Shown in pieces: positions 45,613 through 55,155 of a DNA stretch of 64,000 bases (position 1 is the first letter of the stretch; each line of letters opens with the position of its first letter). Made by a program: the position numbers and the translations under genes. Source of the DNA: CAZKUR01 sp964556005 (lineage in GTDB: Bacteria > Bacteroidota > Ignavibacteria > Ignavibacteriales > Ignavibacteriaceae); NCBI GenBank assembly GCA_964556005.1, contig CAZKUR010000015.1, positions 1 through 64,000 of the forward strand, given 5' to 3'. Below the pieces are notes generated by a model, which made no database searches, was not told the origin of the DNA, and worked only from the letters and a program-made list of their open reading frames with translations.

Positions 45613-46022
45613 TTAAGAACCATAAAATTATTTAAGAAGTAATAGTAGCTGACTAAAAAGTAAATTATTAGTGGTTGACCAAAAACAAGAAAGCAGTCAT
45701 TGCGAACGAGTCTTCGAGTGAAGCAATCTTTTATTAGTAAATCAAAAGTGAGATTACTTCGCTCCGCTCGTAATGACGAAATAACTTTTTTGTTAGCCTC
45801 GAATACGGACAACACTAATTTTCATGGTTTATTTATATGAAAATTTAATTTTTAGTTACCCTCACTAAAATCGTGAAAACTTTTCATAAAATACAGAATT
45901 ATTCATGAAGTTTTTAAAATAGAAGTTAAGCCTCTCCTAGTTTATCTTCAAAACAAAGTATTTATCACGAATTTTTAATATTTTGCGATAATTTTTTAAT
46001 CAATTTACTACTTTACCGGTTA
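45613..46022. other. Intergenic region carrying a palindromic element
   Basis: The 410-bp gap between divergent MFS and idi2 genes has no credible ORF. Apart from the palindromic repeat at 45696-45777, it is AT-rich without a recognisable motif. Confidence 0.6.
45696..45777. repeat. Palindromic MITE-like element
   Basis: The left arm begins GTCATTGCGAACGAGTCTTC and runs on to GAAGCAATCT (45696-45729). The right arm, read on the other strand (45777-45751), begins GTCATTACGAGCGGAGCG and ends AAGTAATCT. The two pair over about 25-30 bases with a short AT loop, giving a long hairpin. The GTCATTGCGAnnn...GAAGCAATCT sequence belongs to a widespread class of short palindromic repeats. Fragments recur at 2998-3120 and 43818-43866. 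Confidence 0.8.
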
Positions 46023-47069
46023 ATGCCTGAAAATCAAAATATAACTTCACAAAGAAAAAAAGAGCATATAGAACTTTGCTTGACCGATAAAGTTAGTTTT
46101 AAAGAAAAGAGGAATGGCTTCGAAAATTACGATTTTATTCATTATGCAATAACCGAAGTTGATATTAATGAAATTGACTTTACAACAAAGTTTTTAAGAA
46201 AAAAAATAAATTTCCCTTTTCTTATTTCATGCATGACCGGCGGAACTCCTGAAGCTGAAAATATAAATTCTAAGCTTGCAGTTGCGGCAAATGAATTGAA
46301 TATTCCTCTTGGCGTCGGAAGCCAGAGACAGGCTCTTGAAAATAAAGAATATCATAACACTTATAAAATTATTAGAAAAAATGCTCCTAAAATTCCTATT
46401 CTTGGAAATTTAGGTGCATCGCAAATTGTGCTGATAAAAAAGTTTGACGATGTTAAATTTTTAGTTGATCTGGTTGAAGCAGATGCAATGGTTGTCCATG
46501 TTAATCCTCTGCAGGAATTAATTCAGCGGAATGGCCAGCCTTCGTTTTTAGGTTTGCTGAAAAAATTAGAGAAACTCGTTAAGTTTCTCGAAGTTCCTAT
46601 AATCGTTAAAGAAGTTGGTGCCGGAATTTCGAAACAAGCTACTGTGAAACTTTTAAATATCGGAGTTAAAGGAATTGATGTTGCAGGTGCAGGAGGTACA
46701 AGCTGGGCGGGTGTTGAAATTCTGAGATCGAAAGGAGATGAAAATAATCCTTTCTGGGATTGGGGAAATCCGACTTCTTATTGCATTAAAGAAGTTGGTC
46801 ATCTAAAAAAGAAATATAAATTTTTTCTAATCGGATCCGGTGGAATAAATACCGCATTCGATGCAGCTAAAGCTTTTGCGCTGGGTGCGGATTTAACGGC
46901 TTCGGCAAGAATTATTTTACAGAAATTAGATAAGAACGGAATCGAAGGAGTTGTCGAATTAATAAAAGAATGGTTTGATACGATTAAGAGAATTCTTTTT
47001 TTAACAGGTTCTCATTCATTAAAAGAATTACAAAAAAACAAATTAATCAAGAAGGAAGAATTTTATTGA
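46023..47069 (+). CDS. fni: Type 2 isopentenyl-diphosphate delta-isomerase
   Basis: A 348-residue FMN-dependent TIM-barrel enzyme interconverting IPP and DMAPP. The motifs are SCMTGGTPEAENIN, LGVGSQRQALE, HVNPLQELIQ (substrate site), IVKEVGAGIS and GVKGIDVAGAGGTSW, and FMN phosphate binding in LIGSGGINTAFDAAKAFALGAD. It is first in a coupled series with the prenyl synthase (TTGA overlap) and then the HPr and Enzyme I genes. Confidence 0.94.
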   Translation: MPENQNITSQRKKEHIELCLTDKVSFKEKRNGFENYDFIHYAITEVDINEIDFTTKFLRKKINFPFLISCMTGGTPEAENINSKLAVAANELNIPLGVGSQRQALENKEYHNTYKIIRKNAPKIPILGNLGASQIVLIKKFDDVKFLVDLVEADAMVVHVNPLQELIQRNGQPSFLGLLKKLEKLVKFLEVPIIVKEVGAGISKQATVKLLNIGVKGIDVAGAGGTSWAGVEILRSKGDENNPFWDWGNPTSYCIKEVGHLKKKYKFFLIGSGGINTAFDAAKAFALGADLTASARIILQKLDKNGIEGVVELIKEWFDTIKRILFLTGSHSLKELQKNKLIKKEEFY

Positions 47070-48061
47070 TCAAAAATAGCGAGACAAAATTTTGGCTGCT
47101 TTACGAACGTGAAAGGGAAAAAATTGAAAAAAGACTTTCAAGTTTATTTGAAAATAGAGAACCATCGTCGCTCTATAAACCGGGTGCGTATATTTTAAAA
47201 GGCGGCGGCAAAAGAATCAGACCTTTGCTTGTACTCTTATCTACAAAAGCCGTTGGGGGAAAATTATCTAAAGTTTATAATGCAGCCATTGCCGTCGAGC
47301 TTCTTCACAATTTTACTCTGGTTCATGATGATATAATGGACAATGCCGATAAGAGACGAGGAAAACCGACGCTTCATAAAAAATACAATATGGACACAGC
47401 TATTTTATCAGGCGACGGCCTTTTATCAATTGCTTATGAAACTTTACTGAAAGACTGTAACGGAAACGCAAAATTAATTCTCAGCGAATTCACACAAGGA
47501 CTGATAGAAGTGTGCGAGGGCCAAAGCCTCGATAATGAATATGAATCACTGCAGAATGTTTCAATCGAAAAATATATTTTAATGATTGAGAAAAAAACCG
47601 CTGCTCTGGCGGAATTATGCTGTAAGCTCGGAGCGATTTTAGGCGGCGGGAACAAAAGTGAAATAAATGCGCTTGCAAAGTTCGGAAAATACCTCGGTAT
47701 TGCTTTCCAGATTCAGGATGACTTACTTGATATTGCCGGCAACGAAAATGAATTTGGTAAATTTGTCGGCGGGGATTTGGTTGAAGGCAAAAAAACTTAT
47801 TTATATTTAAAAGCTATAAGTAAAGCAAAAGGTGAAGATAAAAAGAAGCTCATGTTAATCACAAAAAACAAAGGAATTCATAGAAACCGGATTGAATTTT
47901 ATAAAGGACTGTATTTCCGTCTCGGCGTAATCGACGATGCAAGGAATGAAATTAAAAAATACTCAGGTCGAGCTTTAAAGCAGCTTAGATTCATAAAACA
48001 AAAAGAAGATAGGGAAATTTTAGGCTGGCTGATAAATACGCTTGTTGAACGGAGCAGATAA
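47066..48061 (+). CDS. Polyprenyl diphosphate synthase (trans-isoprenyl type)
   Basis: A 331-residue all-helical prenyltransferase. The first aspartate-rich motif is in LVHDDIMDNADKRRGKPT, the second in IQDDLLDIAGNENEFGK with GDLVEGKKTYLYL after it. The substrate arginines are in GGGKRIRPLLVLL. It condenses IPP with an allylic diphosphate; chain length (octa-/heptaprenyl or geranylgeranyl) cannot be settled by eye. The TTG start overlaps the idi2 stop (TTGA). Confidence 0.9.
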   Translation: MIKNSETKFWLLYEREREKIEKRLSSLFENREPSSLYKPGAYILKGGGKRIRPLLVLLSTKAVGGKLSKVYNAAIAVELLHNFTLVHDDIMDNADKRRGKPTLHKKYNMDTAILSGDGLLSIAYETLLKDCNGNAKLILSEFTQGLIEVCEGQSLDNEYESLQNVSIEKYILMIEKKTAALAELCCKLGAILGGGNKSEINALAKFGKYLGIAFQIQDDLLDIAGNENEFGKFVGGDLVEGKKTYLYLKAISKAKGEDKKKLMLITKNKGIHRNRIEFYKGLYFRLGVIDDARNEIKKYSGRALKQLRFIKQKEDREILGWLINTLVERSR

Positions 48062-48063
48062 GG

Positions 48064-48330
48064 ATGATTGAGAAAACGGTTAAGATTATAAATAAAGCAG
48101 GTTTGCACACCAGACCTGCGGCAACTTTGGTAAAGCTAGCATCGAAATATGAATGTGAATTTTATATTTTTAAAGACGGCTTAAATATAAACGGGAAAAG
48201 TATAATAGGTGTAATGACTTTGGCAGCAGAAATGGGTTCCGAACTTACTCTTTCTTTCGACGGTTCGGATGAAGAAGCTGCCGCTGATGAAATAGTTTCT
48301 TATTTTAATAGAGGATTTGACGAGCTTTGA
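48064..48330 (+). CDS. ptsH: Phosphocarrier protein HPr
   Basis: An 88-residue PTS phosphocarrier. The phosphorylated His15 is in AGLHTRPAATLV, and the regulatory Ser46 is in NGKSIIGVMTLA, so control by an HPr kinase is possible. It lies two bases after the prenyl synthase and overlaps the Enzyme I gene (TTGA). No sugar-specific EII gene is in the window. Confidence 0.95.
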   Translation: MIEKTVKIINKAGLHTRPAATLVKLASKYECEFYIFKDGLNINGKSIIGVMTLAAEMGSELTLSFDGSDEEAAADEIVSYFNRGFDEL

Positions 48331-50093
48331 AAAATTTTAAACAAATATACCGTGCATCAGATAATAAAGTCAGCGGGATTGCCGCTGCTCCCGGTATTGT
48401 AATCGGCAAAGCTTACCTTTTTACTAAAGAAAAGCTTGAAATCAACCACTCAGGTATAACCGATGTTAATGATGCAAAAAAGAATTTTAAGGAAGCTCTT
48501 ATAAAATCTAAAAAAGAGCTTAACAAGATTTTTGCGCTTGCGAAAGAAAAAATGGAAGATACCCGTTCGGCAATTTTTGAAGCTCAATTAATGATATTGG
48601 ATGACCCGGTTCTGATAAAAAATATTGAAAAGAGAATCGAAGAAGAAAAAAAGCAGCCTGAATCTATTGTTGACGATGAAATTTCAAAATACATCGGGTT
48701 GATGAAAAATTCTCATGAAGCATATATGAATGAACGTGCACATGATATCGAAGATATTAAAAACAGGATAATCAGAAATCTTCAGAAGAAAAGATGGCAG
48801 TCGAGGATTGTTAATGATGTAATTATCATAAGTGTTTCTCTAACCCCGGCAGATATGATTTTATTTTCAAGATGCGATGTAAAAGGTTTCGTAACAGATC
48901 ACGGCGGATTAACTTCACACGCTGCAATTATTTCGAGGTCATTGAATATTCCTGCTGTGGTCGGCGCTCATGATGCCACACAAAAAATACATGATGAAGA
49001 TTTAATTATTGTGGATGGATTTCATGGTTATGTAATTATAAACCCTAGCCAGGAGCAGCTTGAGTTCTTTAAACAAAAGCAAATTAAATTAATTGAACTG
49101 CAAAAAAGCCTTGATGAATTTAAGGACAAAAAAGCAATTACAACTGACGGCCGTGAAGTGACATTAAGAGCAAATGTTGATGTAACGGGCGAAATTGATA
49201 TTGTAAAAACAAGCGGTGCTCACGGGATAGGCCTTTACAGGAGCGAGCAGGTTCTTGATGAATTAGGTGAATTCCCTGAAGAAGACGAACAGGCAAGGAT
49301 TTATACAAATTTGGCATCGCGCATTTACCCGGAAACAATTACAATACGTGTTTTTGATATCGGCGGTGATAAATTTAAAATCGGCGATTACGTTGAGCCG
49401 AACCCGTTTTTAGGTTTAAGGGGGATCAGGTTGTTGTTAGAGAATCCTGCTATTTTAAAAACGCAATTCAGAGCAATTCTCAGAGCCAGCACCAACAAAA
49501 ATATTCAAATGATGCTCCCTATGGTAACTACCATAGCAGAGGTAAGAGATGCAAAAAAAATTCTTGCGGAAAGCAAGCGTGAACTGAAAAATCAGAACAT
49601 TCCGTTCGATCAAGATATACCGGTTGGAATTATGGTTGAGGTTCCTGCCGCTGCAGTGATTGCCGAAATCTTTGCGAAAGAAGTTGACTTTTTAAGTATC
49701 GGTACAAACGACTTGATTCAATATTTAATGGCTGTAGACAGAGGAAATGATCTCGTTTCTAATTTGTACCAGGAATTCAATCCGACTGTAGTAAGAACAC
49801 TAAAGCATATTGTTGCAGAAGCTCAAAAAGCAAATAAACCCGTAAGTATTTGCGGGGAAATGGCTGCCGATACTTTAGCAATTCCTTTATTAGTTGGATT
49901 GGGCCTTGAAGAATTGAGCATGTCTCCTGCAACAATCCCTTATGCAAAACGAATCATAAGGTATTTTGCATATGAAGATGCAAAAATTTTAGCCGGTAAA
50001 TGTTCAACTTGTACGACACAGGAAGAAGTAATCAAGACGATTGAGAAATTTTTTAAAGACCAATCTATTACAAGAACACGGCAAATCATTTAA
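48327..50093 (+). CDS. ptsI: PTS Enzyme I (PEP-protein phosphotransferase)
   Basis: A 588-residue protein of normal length. The phosphohistidine domain has DHGGLTSHAAIISRSL with the active-site His. The C-terminal PEP-binding barrel has GIGLYRSEQ, FLGLRGIRLLLENP, FLSIGTNDLIQYLMAVDR and SICGEMAAD with the catalytic Cys. It passes phosphate from PEP to HPr. The start is a TTG overlapping the HPr stop. Confidence 0.95.
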   Translation: MKNFKQIYRASDNKVSGIAAAPGIVIGKAYLFTKEKLEINHSGITDVNDAKKNFKEALIKSKKELNKIFALAKEKMEDTRSAIFEAQLMILDDPVLIKNIEKRIEEEKKQPESIVDDEISKYIGLMKNSHEAYMNERAHDIEDIKNRIIRNLQKKRWQSRIVNDVIIISVSLTPADMILFSRCDVKGFVTDHGGLTSHAAIISRSLNIPAVVGAHDATQKIHDEDLIIVDGFHGYVIINPSQEQLEFFKQKQIKLIELQKSLDEFKDKKAITTDGREVTLRANVDVTGEIDIVKTSGAHGIGLYRSEQVLDELGEFPEEDEQARIYTNLASRIYPETITIRVFDIGGDKFKIGDYVEPNPFLGLRGIRLLLENPAILKTQFRAILRASTNKNIQMMLPMVTTIAEVRDAKKILAESKRELKNQNIPFDQDIPVGIMVEVPAAAVIAEIFAKEVDFLSIGTNDLIQYLMAVDRGNDLVSNLYQEFNPTVVRTLKHIVAEAQKANKPVSICGEMAADTLAIPLLVGLGLEELSMSPATIPYAKRIIRYFAYEDAKILAGKCSTCTTQEEVIKTIEKFFKDQSITRTRQII

Positions 50094-50105
50094 TAGGAGA
50101 AAAAA

Positions 50106-51143
50106 TTGCAAATAAGGGAATTTATTCAAAAATATGATCCCCAAAATCAATTCGACGTTCTGATAAACAGCTACAGACAAATTGAATTTGCATGGAACAA
50201 CGAATTTAAATTAGAGACAATTGAAAAAGGAAAAGTTAATTCCATTGTACTTTCCGGATTAGGCGGTTCAGCGATAAGCGGCGATCTTGTTCAGAATTTT
50301 CTTAAAGATGACTTGCATATTCCTTTCGTTGTGAACAGAAATTATTCCCTTCCTGCCTTTGCAAATGAGAGCACACTTGTTATCGTGTCTTCATATTCCG
50401 GAAATACGGAAGAAACCGTTTCCGTTTTAAAAGAAGCGCTTCAAAAAAAATTCCAAATAATCTGCATCACTACAGGAGGGAAAGTTGCTGAATTAGCTCA
50501 TGAAAATAATCTGCCTGTTGTTAAGTTGCAAAAAGGATTTCAGCCGAGATATGCTCTGGGATTGAGTTTCTTTTCGCTAATCAGAATTTTCCAGGAATTA
50601 AACTTTATCGATAAACAGGATAGCTTCGTCAAAAAAATCATAAGTCTCTGGAAAACCAAAGGAACCGAATACTCAAATGAAAATAACAAAGCTTCGGATT
50701 TTGCACAAAAAATGATTGGGTTTATCCCGGTTATTTATTCCGCTTCCGATTTTACATCGGCAGCAGGGTACAGGCTGAAAAGTCAGTTTAATGAAAATTC
50801 AAAAATGCATGCCTTTCATAATTCTTTCCCCGAAATGAATCATAATGAAATAATCGGCTGGGAAACATTCAGTGAAGATAATTTTTCAGCAAAAGTTATA
50901 AATATTTTCGATGAAGATTACCACCCGCAAGTAAAAAAAAGGTTCGAAATAATCAATACTCTTCTTCAAGAGAAGAAAATCGATTCTCTAACTCTTAAAA
51001 GCAGTGAGGAGAATTTTAAGATAAGATTATTGGATTTGATTTTTTTATGCGATTGGATAACTTATTATGCAAGTATATTCAGAGGTAACGATCCTTCTGA
51101 GATTAATTATATAAATTATCTGAAAGAAAATCTTATTAAATAA
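50106..51143 (+). CDS. Bifunctional phosphoglucose/phosphomannose isomerase
   Basis: A 345-residue SIS-domain enzyme of the archaeal-type PGI/PMI group. It has SGLGGSAISGDLVQNFL, SSYSGNTEETVSVLKEAL with the phosphate-binding Ser/Thr, FQPRYALGLSFFSL, and HNSFPEMNHNEIIGWE with the catalytic Glu/His. It interconverts glucose-6-P or mannose-6-P with fructose-6-P. It starts at a TTG 12 bases after Enzyme I, with GGAG in front, so it belongs to the same run of genes. Confidence 0.88.
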   Translation: MQIREFIQKYDPQNQFDVLINSYRQIEFAWNNEFKLETIEKGKVNSIVLSGLGGSAISGDLVQNFLKDDLHIPFVVNRNYSLPAFANESTLVIVSSYSGNTEETVSVLKEALQKKFQIICITTGGKVAELAHENNLPVVKLQKGFQPRYALGLSFFSLIRIFQELNFIDKQDSFVKKIISLWKTKGTEYSNENNKASDFAQKMIGFIPVIYSASDFTSAAGYRLKSQFNENSKMHAFHNSFPEMNHNEIIGWETFSEDNFSAKVINIFDEDYHPQVKKRFEIINTLLQEKKIDSLTLKSSEENFKIRLLDLIFLCDWITYYASIFRGNDPSEINYINYLKENLIK

Positions 51144-51208
51144 AAATTTGAGCTTGTAAGATTCTTTACCGCCCGAAGTATTTTCTATAATAATTAATCA
51201 ATTTACAA

Positions 51209-54019
51209 TTGAGAAAATTAATACCCTATATAATACTATTTTCGATTTGTTTTTTTAGCATTTCCTATTCTCAACTATATTATTTCGGAAGGAATAAAGT
51301 TCAGTATAAAAAATTTGACTGGAAGATAATTAAAACAGATCATTTCGATATCTATTACTATGGCGAGATGCAAGAGATTGCCGATATCGGCGGGAAATGG
51401 GCGGAAGAAACATACAACGAATACAAAGTGCTTTTCAATGCAATAATACCAAGGAAAATACCGCTCATTTTTTATGATACGCAATTGCAGTTTCAACAAA
51501 CAAACACAACTCCCGGATTTATCCCCGAAGGTGTCGGCGGCTTTTTTGAATTTTTGAAAGGTAGAGTCGTAATTCCATATAACGGATCGTTAAAAGATTT
51601 TCGTCATGTGATCCGGCATGAACTGGTGCATGTTTTTATGACCGACAAACTCTACCGTGTTTTACGCGACCACAGAATTCCAACAGACTATGAACCGCCT
51701 CTCTGGTTTACCGAAGGCCTTGCCGAATACATTTCCACGCCCCAGGACGACCAGGCTGTGATGGTAATGCGCGATGCAGTTATAAATAATTATTTTGTCG
51801 GCATCGATGATATTTACAAAATATACGGCACTTTTTTTATGTACAAAGAGGGCCAAAGCTTTTTGGAATTTATCGGGAAAAAATATGGTAAATATAAAGT
51901 TATGCAGTTCCTTGAGAATGCCTGGATGTTTACCGACTTTAATAAAACTATTGCATATACAATTGGAAAACCTGTTGATGAATTGAGTAAAGAGTGGCTG
52001 TTCAACTTGAAGCGCGATTATTATCCGCTGCTGGCTAAGAAAGCTCCTCCTGAAAATGATGCCGAAAAATTGACAAGCTGGGGCTATAATTTTTCCCCGG
52101 TTTATTACAAGCAGGATAGTACAGAATATTTGATATTTGTTGCAAACCGCACCGGTTATTCTTCCGTCTATAAATTAAAGCTGTCCGATGAACAAAGAAA
52201 AAATAAACCGGAATTAATTCTGCAGGGAGAAAAATCAAAAGAATATGAGGCATTTCATTTATTCCAATCTTCAATCGATGTTTCAAAAGATGGAGTTGTC
52301 GCCTTTGTAACTAAAATGGGAGGAGAGGATGCGATTCATTTTTATTCTTTAAAAGACAATGATTTAATATATACTTATCAGAATGAGGATCTGATCAGCA
52401 TCTCATCACCTAAATTTTCGCCGGATGGCAAATTGGTTGTTTTTAACGCAGTCGATCAAAAGGGATTCAGCGATATTTTTATACTTCACCTTGCAACTGA
52501 TTCACTCGAAAGGTTAACTAATGATTATTATGACGATAGAGATCCGTCTTTCGGTTTTAACGATAACCAGGTACTTTTCTCATCCGACAGAACATCCGGC
52601 AAATACATGAAGAATTATAATATTTTTTCATATAACCGGAAGACTCATAATATAGATTACGTAACTTACTTTAATGCAAATAATTATTCTCCTGTTCTTT
52701 CAAAAGATAAAAAAACTTTATTGTTCACATCCGATTATGACGGTGTTAGAAATGTCTGGATGATGAAATGCGAAAACCAACAGTTTGCAAATAATGTTCA
52801 GGAAGTAACTCCGTTTGTTACAAGCGCTTTTGATCCTAATTTTATAAATGATACCACAATTGCATTTTCAGGGTTTGAAAATTTTTCTTTCAATTTGTAC
52901 AGAAAAACTTTTTCTCCTGCAAAGGATACTCTTACTCATATAACAATGGAGTATAAGCCGGAAGCACAGCCCTGGTTTGCAGGGATGCTGCCCTCAACAT
53001 CACAAAGGCAAAAGTTATATTACCACAAGAAGTACACACTCGATTATGCTCAAAGTGAGGTTTCTACTGGGCCTGTTTACGGAACAAACGGCGGTGCTAT
53101 TTTTTCATTGAGCGATCTGCTTGGCGACGATAATTTTTTCTTTTTAATTTATAATACGGCAACTGTCCAGAGTGATTTTTTAAAAAGCTTTAACGTCGCG
53201 ATTGAGAGGTTAAATCTTGGCCAAAGAACAAACTACGGTTATGGAATTTTTCACTTCAGCGGAAGAAGATATGATATTACCTCATCAGATGAATATTATT
53301 TTGAAAGAAGCTTTGGCGGATTTTTTGTGATGCAATTTCCGCTATCCAACTTTCAAAGGATTGAAGCGCAAACTACAATTGCAAATTCAGACAAGCAAAT
53401 AATCACTGGTGTAATAGAAAGAAAAGCTTTACTCGTCAGTAACACAATTTCCTGGGTAATGGATAATTCACTTTGGGGACCAACCGGCCCTGTAGACGGA
53501 ACAAGAGCGCGTCTTCTTTTAGGTTATACCGGGGACGTTAAGTACAGTAATGTTGATTACTTTACTGTTATTGCGGATGTCAGGCATTATATTAGACTCG
53601 GATTTCCAACTGCTTTGGCTCTGCGTGCTTCACTTTATTATAATGAAGGAAAAGAAGCGAGGAGATATTTTGCGGGCGGAAGCTGGGATTTACGCGGCTG
53701 GCCGTTGTGGTCGATCAGAGGTGAAAAATTATGGATTTCTTCGGCTGAATTGAGATTCCCTCTAATTGATCAAATTTATTTGAAATTTCCTTTTTTAGGC
53801 TTAAGCTTTTATTCAATAAGAGGCGCACTATTTTTTGATTCAGGCGGTGCATGGGATACAAAATACCAGAAAACTTTAGGCGACTTTGGATTTGGGTTTA
53901 GAATAAATTTGCTCGGTGTGATTGTTCTCCGGTACGATATCGGTAAAAAAATTGAAAATAATTTTGCAAATCTTCAACATGGTTTATTTTATCAATTCTT
54001 TTTTGGGTGGGATTTTTGA
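51209..54019 (+). CDS. Secreted metalloprotease-propeller-outer membrane barrel fusion
   Basis: A 936-residue protein with a signal peptide (cleavage near ISYSQ). Residues ~40-250 are a peptidase MA-like zinc domain with HELVH at 137-141 and the third-ligand helix WFTEGLAEYIS at 166-176. Residues ~270-600 form TolB/WD40-like blades (SPKFSPDGKLVVFNA, VLFSSDRTSG, LLFTSDYDG). The last ~300 residues look like a BamA/Omp85-type barrel (FAGGSWDLRGWPLWSIRGEK, then GALFFDSGGAWD) ending in an aromatic FFFGWDF. Its end overlaps the PQQ-propeller lipoprotein gene. The role is unknown, probably envelope protein processing. Confidence 0.82.
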   Translation: MRKLIPYIILFSICFFSISYSQLYYFGRNKVQYKKFDWKIIKTDHFDIYYYGEMQEIADIGGKWAEETYNEYKVLFNAIIPRKIPLIFYDTQLQFQQTNTTPGFIPEGVGGFFEFLKGRVVIPYNGSLKDFRHVIRHELVHVFMTDKLYRVLRDHRIPTDYEPPLWFTEGLAEYISTPQDDQAVMVMRDAVINNYFVGIDDIYKIYGTFFMYKEGQSFLEFIGKKYGKYKVMQFLENAWMFTDFNKTIAYTIGKPVDELSKEWLFNLKRDYYPLLAKKAPPENDAEKLTSWGYNFSPVYYKQDSTEYLIFVANRTGYSSVYKLKLSDEQRKNKPELILQGEKSKEYEAFHLFQSSIDVSKDGVVAFVTKMGGEDAIHFYSLKDNDLIYTYQNEDLISISSPKFSPDGKLVVFNAVDQKGFSDIFILHLATDSLERLTNDYYDDRDPSFGFNDNQVLFSSDRTSGKYMKNYNIFSYNRKTHNIDYVTYFNANNYSPVLSKDKKTLLFTSDYDGVRNVWMMKCENQQFANNVQEVTPFVTSAFDPNFINDTTIAFSGFENFSFNLYRKTFSPAKDTLTHITMEYKPEAQPWFAGMLPSTSQRQKLYYHKKYTLDYAQSEVSTGPVYGTNGGAIFSLSDLLGDDNFFFLIYNTATVQSDFLKSFNVAIERLNLGQRTNYGYGIFHFSGRRYDITSSDEYYFERSFGGFFVMQFPLSNFQRIEAQTTIANSDKQIITGVIERKALLVSNTISWVMDNSLWGPTGPVDGTRARLLLGYTGDVKYSNVDYFTVIADVRHYIRLGFPTALALRASLYYNEGKEARRYFAGGSWDLRGWPLWSIRGEKLWISSAELRFPLIDQIYLKFPFLGLSFYSIRGALFFDSGGAWDTKYQKTLGDFGFGFRINLLGVIVLRYDIGKKIENNFANLQHGLFYQFFFGWDF

Positions 54020-55155
54020 AAAAAATTTATTTGTTATTCATACCGTTATTACTTTCCTTATTTGGCTGTTCTCAGTCATTAATAAAATACAGCCTTCCTT
54101 CCGGCAGGCCGGAATATAAAATGTTCGGTGAGGTTCCCGGCAGAAAATTTTATACACCTCACTCTTTCGGCGATTCGTTAAAATTGAAATGGGAGAGCGA
54201 GATCAACGGAAGTTTCTCGAATTCATCTGTAACTTGTTATGATTCCTTAATTTTTGTGAATGATCTTTCCGGGAGAGTTTTTGCATTTTATCTAACAAAT
54301 GGTAAAGAAGTCGGCGAACTGAAATATAAAGGTGCCGTTTATACAAGTCCGCTGATTTATAAGCATAATATTATTTTTGCCGTATCATCAAAAGACGAAG
54401 ATCAATCCGAATTAATTTACTATGACTTCAGCAACGGCAATGTTGTGTCAGATAAAAAAATTAAAGGGAGAGTATTGACGGAAATGCTTGAGACGAATGA
54501 TGGAATAATATTTAATACTGATATAGGTATAATTTTTAAATTTGGATTGGATGGCAATAAAGTTTGGGAATATAAAGATAAAAAATATATTCACAGTTCT
54601 CCGGCTTTCGGTAAAAACATTGCAGCATTTGGAAATGATGACGGTGAAATTGTTGCGTTGAGTGCAATCACCGGGAAATTAATTTACAGTAAAAAAATAG
54701 GGCCGCCATTTTTAGGCGGCACATGTATTTCCGGGGATGCGGTTTTTATCGGGAATGACAAAGGAGATATTTATTCTATAAAGCTTGAAGATGGAAAAAT
54801 CAATTGGTCTTTCAGTACAGGCTCAAAAATATTAATGACGCCTGCGGTTAATGATGATGAAGTTATAATTGGAAATTTAAACGGCGATCTTTTTTCATTG
54901 AATAAAGAAAACGGAAAATTAAACTGGAAAACTTCAACGGACGGTGTCTTGAATGCAACACCACTGCTTTCGAAAAATTTAATTTTCTTACCGGATTTTA
55001 ACGAGAAATTACATTTGATAAATATCCAAAACGGAAACATTGAAAAAACATTTAAATTCGAAGGCAGGGTTAAGCTTACTCCTGTCTATTATTTTAATTT
55101 ATTATTCATCGGTTATGATAACGGAATTTTAAGAGCTTATGAAATTCTCGATTAA
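54016..55155 (+). CDS. PQQ-like beta-propeller lipoprotein (BamB-like)
   Basis: About 380 residues: a lipoprotein signal ending LSLFGC, then repeated propeller blades (LIFVNDLSGRVFAFYLTNGK, GDIYSIKLEDGKINWSF, GDLFSLNKENGKLNWKT). This is the fold of BamB and PQQ-domain proteins, without PQQ catalytic residues that I can recognise. I use the TTG at 54016, which overlaps the previous stop as TTGA and starts the signal peptide correctly (KKIYLLF); a GTG at 54007 would add three residues. It is probably a scaffold at the outer membrane beside the barrel fusion. Confidence 0.85.
   Translation: MKKIYLLFIPLLLSLFGCSQSLIKYSLPSGRPEYKMFGEVPGRKFYTPHSFGDSLKLKWESEINGSFSNSSVTCYDSLIFVNDLSGRVFAFYLTNGKEVGELKYKGAVYTSPLIYKHNIIFAVSSKDEDQSELIYYDFSNGNVVSDKKIKGRVLTEMLETNDGIIFNTDIGIIFKFGLDGNKVWEYKDKKYIHSSPAFGKNIAAFGNDDGEIVALSAITGKLIYSKKIGPPFLGGTCISGDAVFIGNDKGDIYSIKLEDGKINWSFSTGSKILMTPAVNDDEVIIGNLNGDLFSLNKENGKLNWKTSTDGVLNATPLLSKNLIFLPDFNEKLHLINIQNGNIEKTFKFEGRVKLTPVYYFNLLFIGYDNGILRAYEILD

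Noticed and set aside
45609..45815. A 68-codon minus-strand reading frame after the MFS gene start region
   Set aside because: It is mostly the translation of the palindromic element (the SLRAERSNL-type peptide seen wherever this repeat is read through), so not a gene.
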